A stretch of 64,000 nt of DNA, taken from positions 1 to 64,000 of the forward strand of contig CALOBA010000078.1 in assembly GCA_942491465.1 (NCBI GenBank). The letters are read 5' to 3'. The first letter of the stretch is position 1. Each line of letters starts with the position of its first letter. This document shows, piece by piece, positions 26,486-34,970 of this stretch. Both the position numbers and the translations under genes were made by a program. The notes under the pieces are model-generated. The model saw only the letters and a program-made list of their open reading frames with translations, searched no databases and was not told the origin of the DNA. Source of the stretch: CALOBA01 sp942491465. Its GTDB lineage: Bacteria > Pseudomonadota > Gammaproteobacteria > Chromatiales > Chromatiaceae.

Positions 26486-27576
26486 TCAGTCCGGGTCGGC
26501 AGAGACGCTCGGCGCGGCCGTGCGCCGCGGCACCAGCCCGAGTCGCGCGCGCAGATAGCGCCATTGGAAGGCTAGGCCGGCAGCGGTGCTTCGGCTGAAG
26601 AAGAGCTGCGCCAGCAGTTGGCGAACGCGAATGCCCGCAGACACCGGCAGGTCGGCTCGATTCGGCTTCGGCGCCCCGGCCAGTAGCCGCTGGGCGAGCT
26701 GAAGGCGCAGGGCGCCGGGACGCAGATGCGCGAGCGGCTGCTCGGGCACCCAGGTGCCCCGATAGCCTGCGACCCGCGCCAACAGCATGTAGAGCGGCAC
26801 GGTCGCACCCCAATCCGCGGCACGCTGCACTAAGGTCGACCAGTCCACCGGATTTTCCGCGATCAGTCGGAGCGCATCAAAATCGTGGCGACCCGCACCC
26901 TTGAGGTCGTAGAAGGCGTGCAGGGCCAGATGCAGCAGCATGTCCTCGACGGCAAGCACGCGCAGCCAGTCGGAGTCGAAACCGGGATGACGACGACTGC
27001 GCTGCCAGAGGCCGGCTGCGTCGATCGCGTAGAGATCGGGGTAGGTCAAATGGCTGTGCACGTCCAGGGCCGTCGACACGGGTCGCCGGCACAGGAAGGT
27101 TTGTTCAAAGGCCAGCTCGCGCAGTCGGCTTCGAGGGCCGAACTGGTCGCGCTCGACGGCGATCCCGGCCAGCGCCTTGGCGACTCGCGATCGATCGCCC
27201 GGGCGGACCAGCAGGTCAATATCGGCGCCGTTTCGCGGCGCCCCCAAGGGTAGACCCAGCCGGTCAGCGCGATACCCTTTAGGGTCATCAGCGGTAGGTC
27301 GAGGGCCTCGGCTCGTCTGGCCAGTTGCCGGCAGAGCAGTCTGCGTCCGAGCGACAGGGCGACGCCCGCGTCCGCTGATCGCACGAGCGCCGCCCATAGC
27401 GCTGGCGCTAGGCAGGCATCGGCCTCAAGCTCGCGCAGGCGCAGCCGTACCCAGGGGGCGAGGACGGTCCACTCCGGATCAGACAGCAGGGTCGTGACGC
27501 CGGCCCGCGCCAGCTCCGGTGATGGTGCGGCTGTCGGCTCGGCGCAGAGCGATTCGAGCAGGCCCGTCACCGACAC
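26486..27576 (-). pseudogene. Nucleotidyltransferase-family protein, one frameshift
   Basis: The first 110 or so residues are read in one frame (MSVTGLLESLCAEPT to LKGIALTGWVYPWG) and the rest in another (NGADIDLLVRPGDRSRV onward). Joined, they form an approximately 360-residue protein with the G-x-D-x-D-LL-V nucleotidyltransferase signature of the uncharacterised nucleotidyltransferase family found in polysaccharide loci. The shift falls in a run of five Gs (on the coding strand) near 27241-27245; one extra G would restore the frame. It may be a base-calling error or a contingency tract. Role: probably modification of an exported polysaccharide, inferred from family and location only. Confidence 0.7.
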
Positions 27577-27627
27577 CGGCGCCCACCCTGCTCACCGCGC
27601 GCCAAACCGAAGCGCTTGGCGCGGCGC

Positions 27628-28473
27628 TCAGCCGGAGGACGGGCGGGCACGGCGCGCACGACGTGAAAGCCGGTGCGCGAAGGCGTCGCGCAGGCCGTGA
27701 TAGAGGAATTGCGGTCCATCGATCAGATCGCGCCGCCAGAGCTTGCGCGGCTCCATGGCCAGGCGCCAAAGCCACTCGAAGCCCGCCTCGCCGAGCCAGC
27801 GCGGCACCCGCTGCACCTTGCCGCTCAAGAATCCGAAGATGGCGCCGACACCCACCACGACCGGCACGTCGAGCCGATCGAGGTGCTCGGCGATCCAACG
27901 TTCCTGCTTCGGCAGGCCGAGCCCAACCCAAAGCACATCGGCGCCGGATGCGTTGATGCGCGCAATGTCGGCGGCATCCTCGGCGGGTGTCAGGGTACGA
28001 AACGGCGGCGACCGGGTTCCCGCTATCCGGTGGCCGGGAAAGCGCTCGCCGACGCGAGCGCGCAGTTGCTCCAGGGTGGCTGGTGTATCGCCGTAGAAGT
28101 AGCTGCTGTACCCGACCTGATCGGCCCGCTCGAGAAACAGGCGCACCACCTCGGCCCCGGGCGCTCGACCCGGCAGGGGGTCTCCGCGCAACCGCGAAAG
28201 CCATACCGGCGCGATGCCGTCGGGCAGAAACAGATCGGCCTGATTCAGGATACGTCGAAACGCCGGGTCCTGATGTCCGACCCAAATGCCGTGGAATCCG
28301 GTGGAGATCACATGCCGGGGGCGCCGCGAGGGTTGCGCGATCCAGCCCTCGATCCTGGCCAATGCCTCGGGGGCGCTGATGCGATCGATGCGCGCGCCGA
28401 GCACCTCGACCAGATCCCGGCCCTGCTCGGCGCTTGCGGCGCCGCCATGCGGCGGCCTGCTCGGCTCGATCAC
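27628..28473 (-). CDS. WecG/TagA/CpsF-family glycosyltransferase
   Basis: A 281-residue protein with GT26 features: a substrate loop DLFLPDGIAPVWLSRL, FYGDTPATLEQL, and VLWVGLGLPKQERWI with the family motif GxPKQE. It transfers ManNAc-type sugars to lipid-linked intermediates in the cytoplasm. The GTG at 28473 was chosen because it overlaps the TGA of the upstream epimerase gene (GTGA) and the homology begins shortly after. The C-terminus is strongly basic (RLSRRARRARPSSG). Confidence 0.85.
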   Translation of the reverse strand: MIEPSRPPHGGAASAEQGRDLVEVLGARIDRISAPEALARIEGWIAQPSRRPRHVISTGFHGIWVGHQDPAFRRILNQADLFLPDGIAPVWLSRLRGDPLPGRAPGAEVVRLFLERADQVGYSSYFYGDTPATLEQLRARVGERFPGHRIAGTRSPPFRTLTPAEDAADIARINASGADVLWVGLGLPKQERWIAEHLDRLDVPVVVGVGAIFGFLSGKVQRVPRWLGEAGFEWLWRLAMEPRKLWRRDLIDGPQFLYHGLRDAFAHRLSRRARRARPSSG

Positions 28474-29456
28474 GAGCGTTCGGCCCGGCTTGCCTCGACT
28501 TGGGACGCGATCCAACGATAGGTCGGCACCAGCCCCTCGCGCAGCGGGCGACTCGGGGCCCAGCCGAGGCGCTCGCGAATCAGGCGATTGTGCGAATTTC
28601 GCCCGCGCACACCTTCGGGGCCGGGCACATGCACGATGTCCAGCGGCTTGTCTGCAAGCTCCATGATCATCGCCGCCAGCGAATTGATGGAGACCATCTC
28701 CTCGGAGCCGACATTCATCGGCCCGGCGAAGTCCGAGCGCATAAAGCGTCTCAGGGCCTCGATGCACTCATCGACGAACAGGAACGAGCGCGTCTGCACC
28801 CCATCCCCCCAGACCTCGATGCTGCCCCCGCGCGGGGCCTCGGCGATCTTGCGGCAGAGCGCGGCGGGCACCTTCTCGCGCCCATCGCACCAGCTTCCTT
28901 CCGGCCCGAAGACGTTGTGCAGCCTGGCGATGCGTACGTCGATGCCGTAGTCGCGGGCGTGGGCCAGGTACAACCGCTCGCTGAACAGCTTCTCCCAGCC
29001 GTATTCGCTGTCCGGGTCGGCGGGATAGACCGTGTCCTCGGCGGTCGAGGGATGCTCGGGATCTTCTTGGTTGTAGCACGGGTACACGCAGGCCGAGGAC
29101 GAGTAGAGCACGCGCCGCACCCCCGCGCGTCGGCAGGCGTCGAGCACATTGAGGTTGATCATGACGGAGTTGTGCATGATCGCCGCGTCCTGCTCCCCGG
29201 TGAACAGGTAGCCGGCACCGCCCATGTCCGCCGCCAATTGATAGACCTCGTCCACGCCGGCGACGACTTGTTCCGCAACGGTGCGGTCGCGCAGATCGCC
29301 GATGATGAATTCATCGGCGGCGGTGGGAGCAAAGGGCGGGCGCTTCAGGTCCACCCCCCGCACCCCGTATCCCTCTGACTTCAGGCGTCGGGCCAAGTGA
29401 CCGCCGATAAAACCGCCAGCGCCGCAAACAAGCGCTGTGAATGATTCTTTACCCAT
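28470..29456 (-). CDS. NAD-dependent epimerase, GDP-mannose 3,5-epimerase-like
   Basis: A 328-residue short-chain dehydrogenase/reductase. It has an N-terminal NAD-binding GAGGFIGGHLARRL loop, an active-site region YSSSACVYP with YGWEK as the Y-x-x-x-K pair, and the ADMGGAGYLF block highly characteristic of GDP-mannose 3,5-epimerases. It would supply GDP-L-galactose or GDP-gulose-type donors for the polysaccharide. The ATG at 29456 is favoured over an upstream in-frame start because sequence before it is not epimerase-like. It is coupled to the WecG-like gene downstream. Confidence 0.85.
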   Translation of the reverse strand: MGKESFTALVCGAGGFIGGHLARRLKSEGYGVRGVDLKRPPFAPTAADEFIIGDLRDRTVAEQVVAGVDEVYQLAADMGGAGYLFTGEQDAAIMHNSVMINLNVLDACRRAGVRRVLYSSSACVYPCYNQEDPEHPSTAEDTVYPADPDSEYGWEKLFSERLYLAHARDYGIDVRIARLHNVFGPEGSWCDGREKVPAALCRKIAEAPRGGSIEVWGDGVQTRSFLFVDECIEALRRFMRSDFAGPMNVGSEEMVSINSLAAMIMELADKPLDIVHVPGPEGVRGRNSHNRLIRERLGWAPSRPLREGLVPTYRWIASQVEASRAERS

Positions 29457-29863
29457 CTGACTTGATCGTCTCATTTTGGACATCAACCGCGTGGCCGCGC
29501 CCGATGCGGATGTGTATCGTCGGCATGTCATCACCTGCGCTGGGGGGAATTAAGACCCGCAACACAATCGTCTCCGCCTGCTCGCCCCGCATCGAGCCGT
29601 GAGATCGAGACTGACAGGGAGTGGCGCTCCCAACAACGACCGCGCAATCCAACAGGCGCAGGCGACCGGTCGAAACCCCTGCCGCGGCGATGATACAACC
29701 CAAGGCCTGGCTTAGCCAGCGAAGCGCCTCGCAAACGATGGATGGCCCCCTCAGGCCAACCTCCGGCAGCCCTTTCTGCTATAGCGAACATGCCCACGGC
29801 ACGGGCCGCATCTCGCCGCGCTCGCCCGTCTAAGCGCTTGCCGAAGCGCAAACCGCGTTTTCG
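29457..29863. other. Intergenic stretch, no gene seen
   Basis: About 407 bp upstream of the epimerase gene. Reading frames here have codon use and composition unlike real genes. It presumably holds the promoter for the epimerase-WecG-nucleotidyltransferase operon, but no clear promoter boxes are visible. Confidence 0.5.
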
Positions 29864-29911
29864 CTTTGCGAGATCAAAAATGCCAGCACGGCATTCTTCA
29901 GCATCTCCCTA
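29864..29911 (-). repeat. TAGGGA-type terminator-like element, copy 2
   Basis: On the minus strand it begins TAGGGAGATGCTGAA, followed by a hairpin with arms GAATGCC/GGCATTT. It matches 49738-49785 at about 43 of 48 bases. Its leading TAG is the stop codon of the 40-residue reading frame at 29909-30031. Confidence 0.8.
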
Positions 29912-30031
29912 CATGCAGAGCACGCCGTACTTGCAAAAATCCTGAAAAACATTCTGCCACTCGAACACATCAATTCCCGACCAAGCGGAATAGAGCAGCA
30001 GCAGGCCAATGACAGTCCGGTCAAGGCGCAT
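29909..30031 (-). CDS. Possible 40-residue membrane peptide
   Basis: A short reading frame encodes one hydrophobic helix (TVIGLLLLYSAWSGIDVF) followed by a polar, aromatic and Cys-containing tail. The TAG stop is the first codon of the TAGGGA element, exactly as for the JAMM-type and Rieske genes elsewhere in the window. That coincidence is the main support for it being, or having been, a real gene end. A GGAGA lies 17 bases upstream of the ATG, rather far. It may be the intact peptide or the 3' remnant of a longer lost gene. Confidence 0.3.
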   Translation of the reverse strand: MRLDRTVIGLLLLYSAWSGIDVFEWQNVFQDFCKYGVLCM

Positions 30032-30792
30032 TGTTTTGACCGTTGTCATCTCCGAAGAAAAATGGAACCGGGTATTCGCCGTGCGAAAAGCCAAGTGCCG
30101 GAAGGACATTTTTCGCCAGCGCCCGGACCGTTGGCGTGAGCTGCGCATCTTAACGCATGCCAAGCAGATTTCAGCGGCCACGTCGACGTCCACAGCGGTC
30201 TCGGACAGCCATGCGCTGCTCACGCGGATGCCGCGTACCGAAACGCCTGCCCCGCGAACCGGGCACGACGGGTTCATCAGCGAGCGGATTTCGGCTTCCC
30301 TGGGAGGGCCATGTCGGCGAATGGGGCACTGCGGCGCGACTCAGCAAGCCGACCTGCGCAGCGATCCGCTGGCCCAACATTGGCCGCAGGCAGAGATGTG
30401 CCATGTTGGGCGAGGCGGCATCGCCGCCCGAAGTGAAGGCCCGCGACGGCCCAGCCCCCGAGCCTTTTCGCAGATGCCTGTCTCTGGCCGTCGCGGCCTT
30501 GACATACAGGCGCCGGTCCCGTCGTCGCACTCGCGCAACACCGATCGCGGCACTGGCGGCAGCGCCGACCGTCGAAGCCCCCGACCGGTTGACGCGACCT
30601 TATCATCATGAAAGCGAGCCGGATCTGCGCTAGACTCGACCGACTCGGCTGCAAGTTCGCCGGCCAGCAATGCCTTGCAACGCCGCCCCCGCTACGCTTC
30701 TCGCCACGCGCCTGCAATCGATGGATGAAGACCCGCGTAGTCCGGACCCCAGCCTGCCCGGCATCCCATACTTATACGCCGATTCGAATGCT
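30032..30792. other. Intergenic stretch, no supported gene
   Basis: About 760 bp between the short peptide frame and the first glycosyltransferase. Open frames exist on both strands, but their translations are Arg/Pro/Ala-rich without domain-like patterning, so I do not call a gene. It may hold decayed DNA and the promoter for the plus-strand operon starting at 30793. Confidence 0.5.
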
Positions 30793-32169
30793 ATGCCGCA
30801 CCCAACCCAAGCATCGCGAAGCGGCTCCGTGCGCTTCGGACGTGCTGGAGCCCAAGCTCAGCGGCGACCTCGGGTTCTGGTCTGCGCCTATGCCTGCAGC
30901 CCGCACCAGGGTTCAGAGGAGGCAGTCGGCTGGAACTGGCTGCTCGCCATTGCGCAATTTTGCGACGTAACACTGATCACCGCGGCATTCCACCAACAGG
31001 ATATCGAGCGTGAAGTCGCAGCCGATCCCGAATTGGCCGCACTGCCGCTCGACATTTTCTGCTGCCCTCATCAACCTTGGCACTTCTCGCCAAGTCCGGG
31101 CTGGCGGAGGATAGAGAATTCGGCACTGAAGCCGCTTATGCACTGGGCCTACCACTCCTGGCTGAGCGATGCCGCGCAGTTGGCGGACAGGCTGCATCGC
31201 GAACGGCGTTTCGATCTCGTGCATCAGCTGACCTACGTGGGCTTCCGCTTCCCAGGTCAACTCTGGAAGCTGGACGCCCCCTTCGTCTGGGGTCCGATCG
31301 GCGGTCTCAACGACATGCCCTGGCGGTTGTTCGGCGCGCTCGAGGCTGGCGGCAAGCTCTACTATGCGGCTTACAACATGGTCAATCTGATACAGCGACG
31401 CTTTCTTCGGGCACCTCGGCGCGCGGCATTGCGGGCCGGGCCCGGCTTGATCGCGGCGACCCGCGATATGGCCGTACGCATCGAGCAGGCATGGGGTCTG
31501 CCGAGCCGAGTGATCTCCGAGGTGACGGCACCGACCGGCATGACGTCGCGGGCACGCCATCGCAAGCAGGGGGAACCGATCCGGCTGCTTTGGAGCGGCG
31601 TACATCTGCCGCGCAAGGCATTGCCGCTGTTGCTCAAAGCGCTTGCCGGGCTCGGTTCGGGCACCGATTGGCATTTGACCATTCTCGGTCGCGGCCCGTG
31701 CACCGCGTCCTGGCAGCGCGATTGTCAACGGCTGGGGCTGAGCCAGCGGTGCGATTGGCGCGGGCAGCTTCCGCGCGCGGCGGCTCTCAAGGCCCTCGCC
31801 GACGCCCATCTGTTCGTGATCACCAGCCTCAATGATCTGACCTCTACGGTGTTGGTGGAGGCATTGGGCCTGGGCGTACCCGTGCTGTGCCCCGATCATT
31901 GCGGGTTTTCCGATGCGGTCACCGTTGCATGCGGACGGCGCTTGGCGATACGCTCGCCGCGCGGCTTCGTTGCAGCCTTGCGCTCCTCCATACTGGAGCT
32001 AGAGCAGGATGAGGCGCTGCGACGCCGCTTGGCCGACGGTGCGCGTTGCCGAGCCGAAGCGTTCACCGCGCAGGCCAAGCAGGCCGACATCGCGGATGTT
32101 TACCGATGCGCCCTCGAGGAGAGGCAAGCGCGGCGGGATCGGTTCCCAACGGCACAACGCGAAAAGTAG
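30793..32169 (+). CDS. GT4-family glycosyltransferase
   Basis: A 458-residue GT-B enzyme. Its N-terminal domain starts RRPRVLVCAYACSPHQGSEE. Its C-terminal GT4 domain has LLWSGVHLPRKALPLLLKAL, LTILGRGP and the donor-binding stretch LTSTVLVEALGLGVPVLCPD (the E-x7-E region is reduced to a single acidic residue). It would add a sugar to the growing polysaccharide at the cytoplasmic face. The ATG at 30793 was chosen because upstream in-frame sequence is not protein-like. The O-antigen ligase gene follows 3 bp later. Confidence 0.85.
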   Translation: MPHPTQASRSGSVRFGRAGAQAQRRPRVLVCAYACSPHQGSEEAVGWNWLLAIAQFCDVTLITAAFHQQDIEREVAADPELAALPLDIFCCPHQPWHFSPSPGWRRIENSALKPLMHWAYHSWLSDAAQLADRLHRERRFDLVHQLTYVGFRFPGQLWKLDAPFVWGPIGGLNDMPWRLFGALEAGGKLYYAAYNMVNLIQRRFLRAPRRAALRAGPGLIAATRDMAVRIEQAWGLPSRVISEVTAPTGMTSRARHRKQGEPIRLLWSGVHLPRKALPLLLKALAGLGSGTDWHLTILGRGPCTASWQRDCQRLGLSQRCDWRGQLPRAAALKALADAHLFVITSLNDLTSTVLVEALGLGVPVLCPDHCGFSDAVTVACGRRLAIRSPRGFVAALRSSILELEQDEALRRRLADGARCRAEAFTAQAKQADIADVYRCALEERQARRDRFPTAQREK

Positions 32170-32172
32170 ACG

Positions 32173-33567
32173 ATGCGGGCACTGTTTCGGCGCTTTTGGG
32201 TTGGCCCCCTGATCCTCACCTGGATTGGTCTTTGGGCCGCAATCAACTCTGGGCCTTGGCATCTGCGCGAGCCGCCGGAGACCATGGTCGAATGGATAAA
32301 CGCACTTCGCGCGCTCTGGCCCTACCTCGTTCCTGCGGCTTGGTTGTTGACCGCCGCTTTCCTGCGCCGCTCGCCGCGGTTCCCGCCACTCGCCGAAGCA
32401 TGCTGGATCGGCTATGCACTGCTCGCGCTGATATCGGCATTGCGTTTCCCCGAAGCCTTCGACCTTGCCTATTGGGCGCTTGCATACCTCGCCGTTTTTG
32501 CGGTGATCGATTGGATCATCGGTCGCGATGCGCGCCCTGAGCGGCTCATGGCCCTGAACCGCTTCAACTGGCTGTTGGCGACATCCATGCTCACCCTCAT
32601 GCTGCTCTTCGCCCGCGACGTCCTGCTGGTGCAGGGCCCGACGGGGCTTACCGCCTACGGTGTTGTGCACCGCGTCGATGCCGGCGGCTTCGGTCCGATC
32701 TCGCGCTCGTCGGGACTCGCGCGGCTGGCGATCGTTCCCGCCGTCGTCGGCGTGGTCATGGTCAGAGCCAGCGTGGGCACCTTGGCTCGCCTGGCCTGGG
32801 GCAGCGTCGCGTTGGCTGCGCTGAGCGCCATCTGGCTGTTCCAATCGCGACAGGGGATCTTCGGCGCCTTGGCCGCGGTCGCTCTGGTGGTGATGCTGCT
32901 GGACGTCAAGTACCGGATGCTGAGCATGGGATTATTGCTCGTTGCCTGTCTGTTGCTGCTCGTCGGCATGCTGCCGGACGAATGGATCAGCTATATCGTT
33001 GCTCATGCGACCCGGTCCGAAGGAATTTCAGCATTCGACTCAATGTCCGGCAGAGACCTCATCTGGCGCCTGTGCTGGAAGGCGATCGAAGACGCACCCT
33101 TGCTCGGCTACGGCCCTGAGGCCGACCGGAGAATCGTCGGCATCAATGCGCAGAATGGCGCGCTCTATGCCGGACTCAGCGCGGGCTTCGTGGGCGCGGC
33201 CCTCTACCTCGGGGGATTGATCTGGGGATGGGTCTTATTGGCACGCGCCTTTAGAAGACGCTATGCGAGAACTCGGTCCGAGCGGCTTTTTCTTGTTCAG
33301 GTTGCGGGGATCATGGCCTACCTGACAATACGCAATATTCCGGAGAACACCGCGGCATTGTTCAGTGTCGACCTGTTGCTTCATGCCCCGCTGCTGGTCT
33401 ATTTGGGGGCCTTGGACCGGGTCCGACGAAACGAGAGACAGCCGCATCGGCGGGCGTTGGAGATCGCGCCGACATCTGCGCGGGGGTTAGGCGTCGCGAC
33501 CCCGACGCTCCGCGAAATCGACCACCAGCTCGCGCAGCGAGGCTACAAAGCCGGCGGTGCCGAATAG
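32173..33567 (+). CDS. O-antigen ligase/polymerase family membrane protein
   Basis: A 464-residue membrane protein with 10-12 predicted helices. A large periplasmic loop carries the ligase/polymerase signature around SGRDLIWRLCWKAIEDAPLL followed by GYG. It could act as WaaL-type ligase or Wzy-type polymerase; sequence alone does not separate them. The last 27 codons overlap the convergent GT4 gene on the other strand by 81 bp, an unusually long antisense overlap, so the C-terminus may have been extended by rearrangement. Confidence 0.8.
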   Translation: MRALFRRFWVGPLILTWIGLWAAINSGPWHLREPPETMVEWINALRALWPYLVPAAWLLTAAFLRRSPRFPPLAEACWIGYALLALISALRFPEAFDLAYWALAYLAVFAVIDWIIGRDARPERLMALNRFNWLLATSMLTLMLLFARDVLLVQGPTGLTAYGVVHRVDAGGFGPISRSSGLARLAIVPAVVGVVMVRASVGTLARLAWGSVALAALSAIWLFQSRQGIFGALAAVALVVMLLDVKYRMLSMGLLLVACLLLLVGMLPDEWISYIVAHATRSEGISAFDSMSGRDLIWRLCWKAIEDAPLLGYGPEADRRIVGINAQNGALYAGLSAGFVGAALYLGGLIWGWVLLARAFRRRYARTRSERLFLVQVAGIMAYLTIRNIPENTAALFSVDLLLHAPLLVYLGALDRVRRNERQPHRRALEIAPTSARGLGVATPTLREIDHQLAQRGYKAGGAE

Positions 33568-34665
33568 ACGCCCACGGGCCTGCAGGTGCTCGGCCATGCG
33601 CGCACGCCGGACCGGATCTCGCAACAGCTGCTCAAGTTTGGCGACCGCGTCCTCGACATTGGTGAAGATGAGCCCCGGCTCGGCGACGATCTCCGCCGGT
33701 GCGCCAACACGCGGCACCAGCGTCAGGCAGCCGGCCTTGACCAGCTCGGCGACGGCAATCCCGAAGGCCTCGCCTCGGCAGGCGTGAGCACCATAGCGGC
33801 ACTGGCGCAGGATCCGCGCCTTGTCTAGCCCCGTACACCAACCGTCGAGCCGCAGCCAGGGGCGGTCGAGAGCCAGTCGCCGGATGTGCCGAGCATAGGC
33901 CCCCTCGTCCAGATGCCCGAGCAAACGCAACCCCAAGGACCAGCCCCGATGGCGCAACCGCTCGACCAGCTCGATGATCTCCTCGAGGCGCTTTTCCGGC
34001 GAAATGCGCCCGAGACAAGCGATGTCGTCTCGGCGCGTGGGTTCGGGTGTTATGGCAAGCACGTCGGGGACCGGCGGGTAGATCACCATCGCGGCGATGC
34101 CGAAGTGCTCATGAAGGCGCGCGGCCGTCCAGCGGGAATTGGCTACGATTCGGTCGGCGCCTCCAAGCAAGCGCAGACTCGTGGAACCAGCAATGCGACC
34201 GACAACCTGTCGGTACAGACGCATCGGCAAGCCGATCTGCCCAAAGTGCGAGGCACCGACAAGCTGCGTGCCCCCGTCCAGTTGCGCACGCAACGTCTCG
34301 TGCCAGGAGAAGTCCGCGATGAACTGGATGCCGGGCCGGCCAAAGTCGCACAGGTTATAGGTGCTGATCGGCACGTCGATATCGGTCGCGGCGCGCCGAG
34401 CAAAATGCTGATAATAGGTGCCGATCAGCGCGGCGGCGCGTGATTGACGCGCGATTAGGGATGCCCCCGGCGCGCACCGAGCTTGTAGCTCTGCTTGTTG
34501 AAGCCGGGTGCCGTAAGCAGCATCGAGCCGCTCCCATTGCGGGTGACATGCGCTCACCAAGACGCGCTCGCCGAGCCCGGACAGTCCTTCGAGCGCCCAG
34601 GCCGCCCGCGCTTCCGAGCCGCCGTAACGAAGACAGGGATGAAAAATACCGATGCGTCGGGGCAT
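33487..34665 (-). CDS. GT4-family glycosyltransferase
   Basis: A 392-residue GT-B enzyme. The N-terminal glycine loop HPCLRYGGSEARAAWALEGL, the linker IVANSRWTAARLHEHFG and the C-terminal donor site CLGRISPEKRLEEIIELVER, with the late E-x7-E-like region EAFGIAVAELVKAG, are all typical. The ATG at 34665 is preferred over a longer in-frame start at 34809. It faces against the rest of the plus-strand operon and overlaps the ligase/polymerase gene tail to tail by 81 bp. Confidence 0.85.
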   Translation of the reverse strand: MPRRIGIFHPCLRYGGSEARAAWALEGLSGLGERVLVSACHPQWERLDAAYGTRLQQAELQARCAPGASLIARQSRAAALIGTYYQHFARRAATDIDVPISTYNLCDFGRPGIQFIADFSWHETLRAQLDGGTQLVGASHFGQIGLPMRLYRQVVGRIAGSTSLRLLGGADRIVANSRWTAARLHEHFGIAAMVIYPPVPDVLAITPEPTRRDDIACLGRISPEKRLEEIIELVERLRHRGWSLGLRLLGHLDEGAYARHIRRLALDRPWLRLDGWCTGLDKARILRQCRYGAHACRGEAFGIAVAELVKAGCLTLVPRVGAPAEIVAEPGLIFTNVEDAVAKLEQLLRDPVRRARMAEHLQARGRLFGTAGFVASLRELVVDFAERRGRDA

Positions 34666-34970
34666 ATTGGACTCAACGTGAACGGTCGTGGCTTGGCGCA
34701 GGGTGGTTGGAATTCTGAACTCATGCGGCCTCGATGTTCCGAGTGCAGGCCCGGGGACGCAAGAGGCCACAAAATTAACACGACGTGCCGGATGCGACGT
34801 GTTGCACACTTGACTGCCTGAAAGTGCGACAACCGCTTGACCGATGCGCGGGTCGCAATCCCTTAGTCACGCGTAGGATAACCGCAACGCGATGATAGGC
34901 GATGCCCAGCAACAGCTACCACTTTGCCAGCACCGGCCCGCACCCGCACCCGCACCCGCAACCTCTTACG
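34666..34970. other. Divergent intergenic region
   Basis: 305 bp between the minus-strand GT4 gene and the plus-strand flippase gene. It ends with a CACCCG-type hexamer run (three near-copies at about 34941-34958) just before the flippase start. No RNA gene or clear promoter boxes were identified. Confidence 0.5.

Noticed and set aside
30009..30633. Plus-strand open frames of 158-200 codons before the first glycosyltransferase
   Set aside because: Arg/Pro/Ala-rich, no domain pattern and no convincing ribosome-binding site; typical of random frames in GC-rich DNA.
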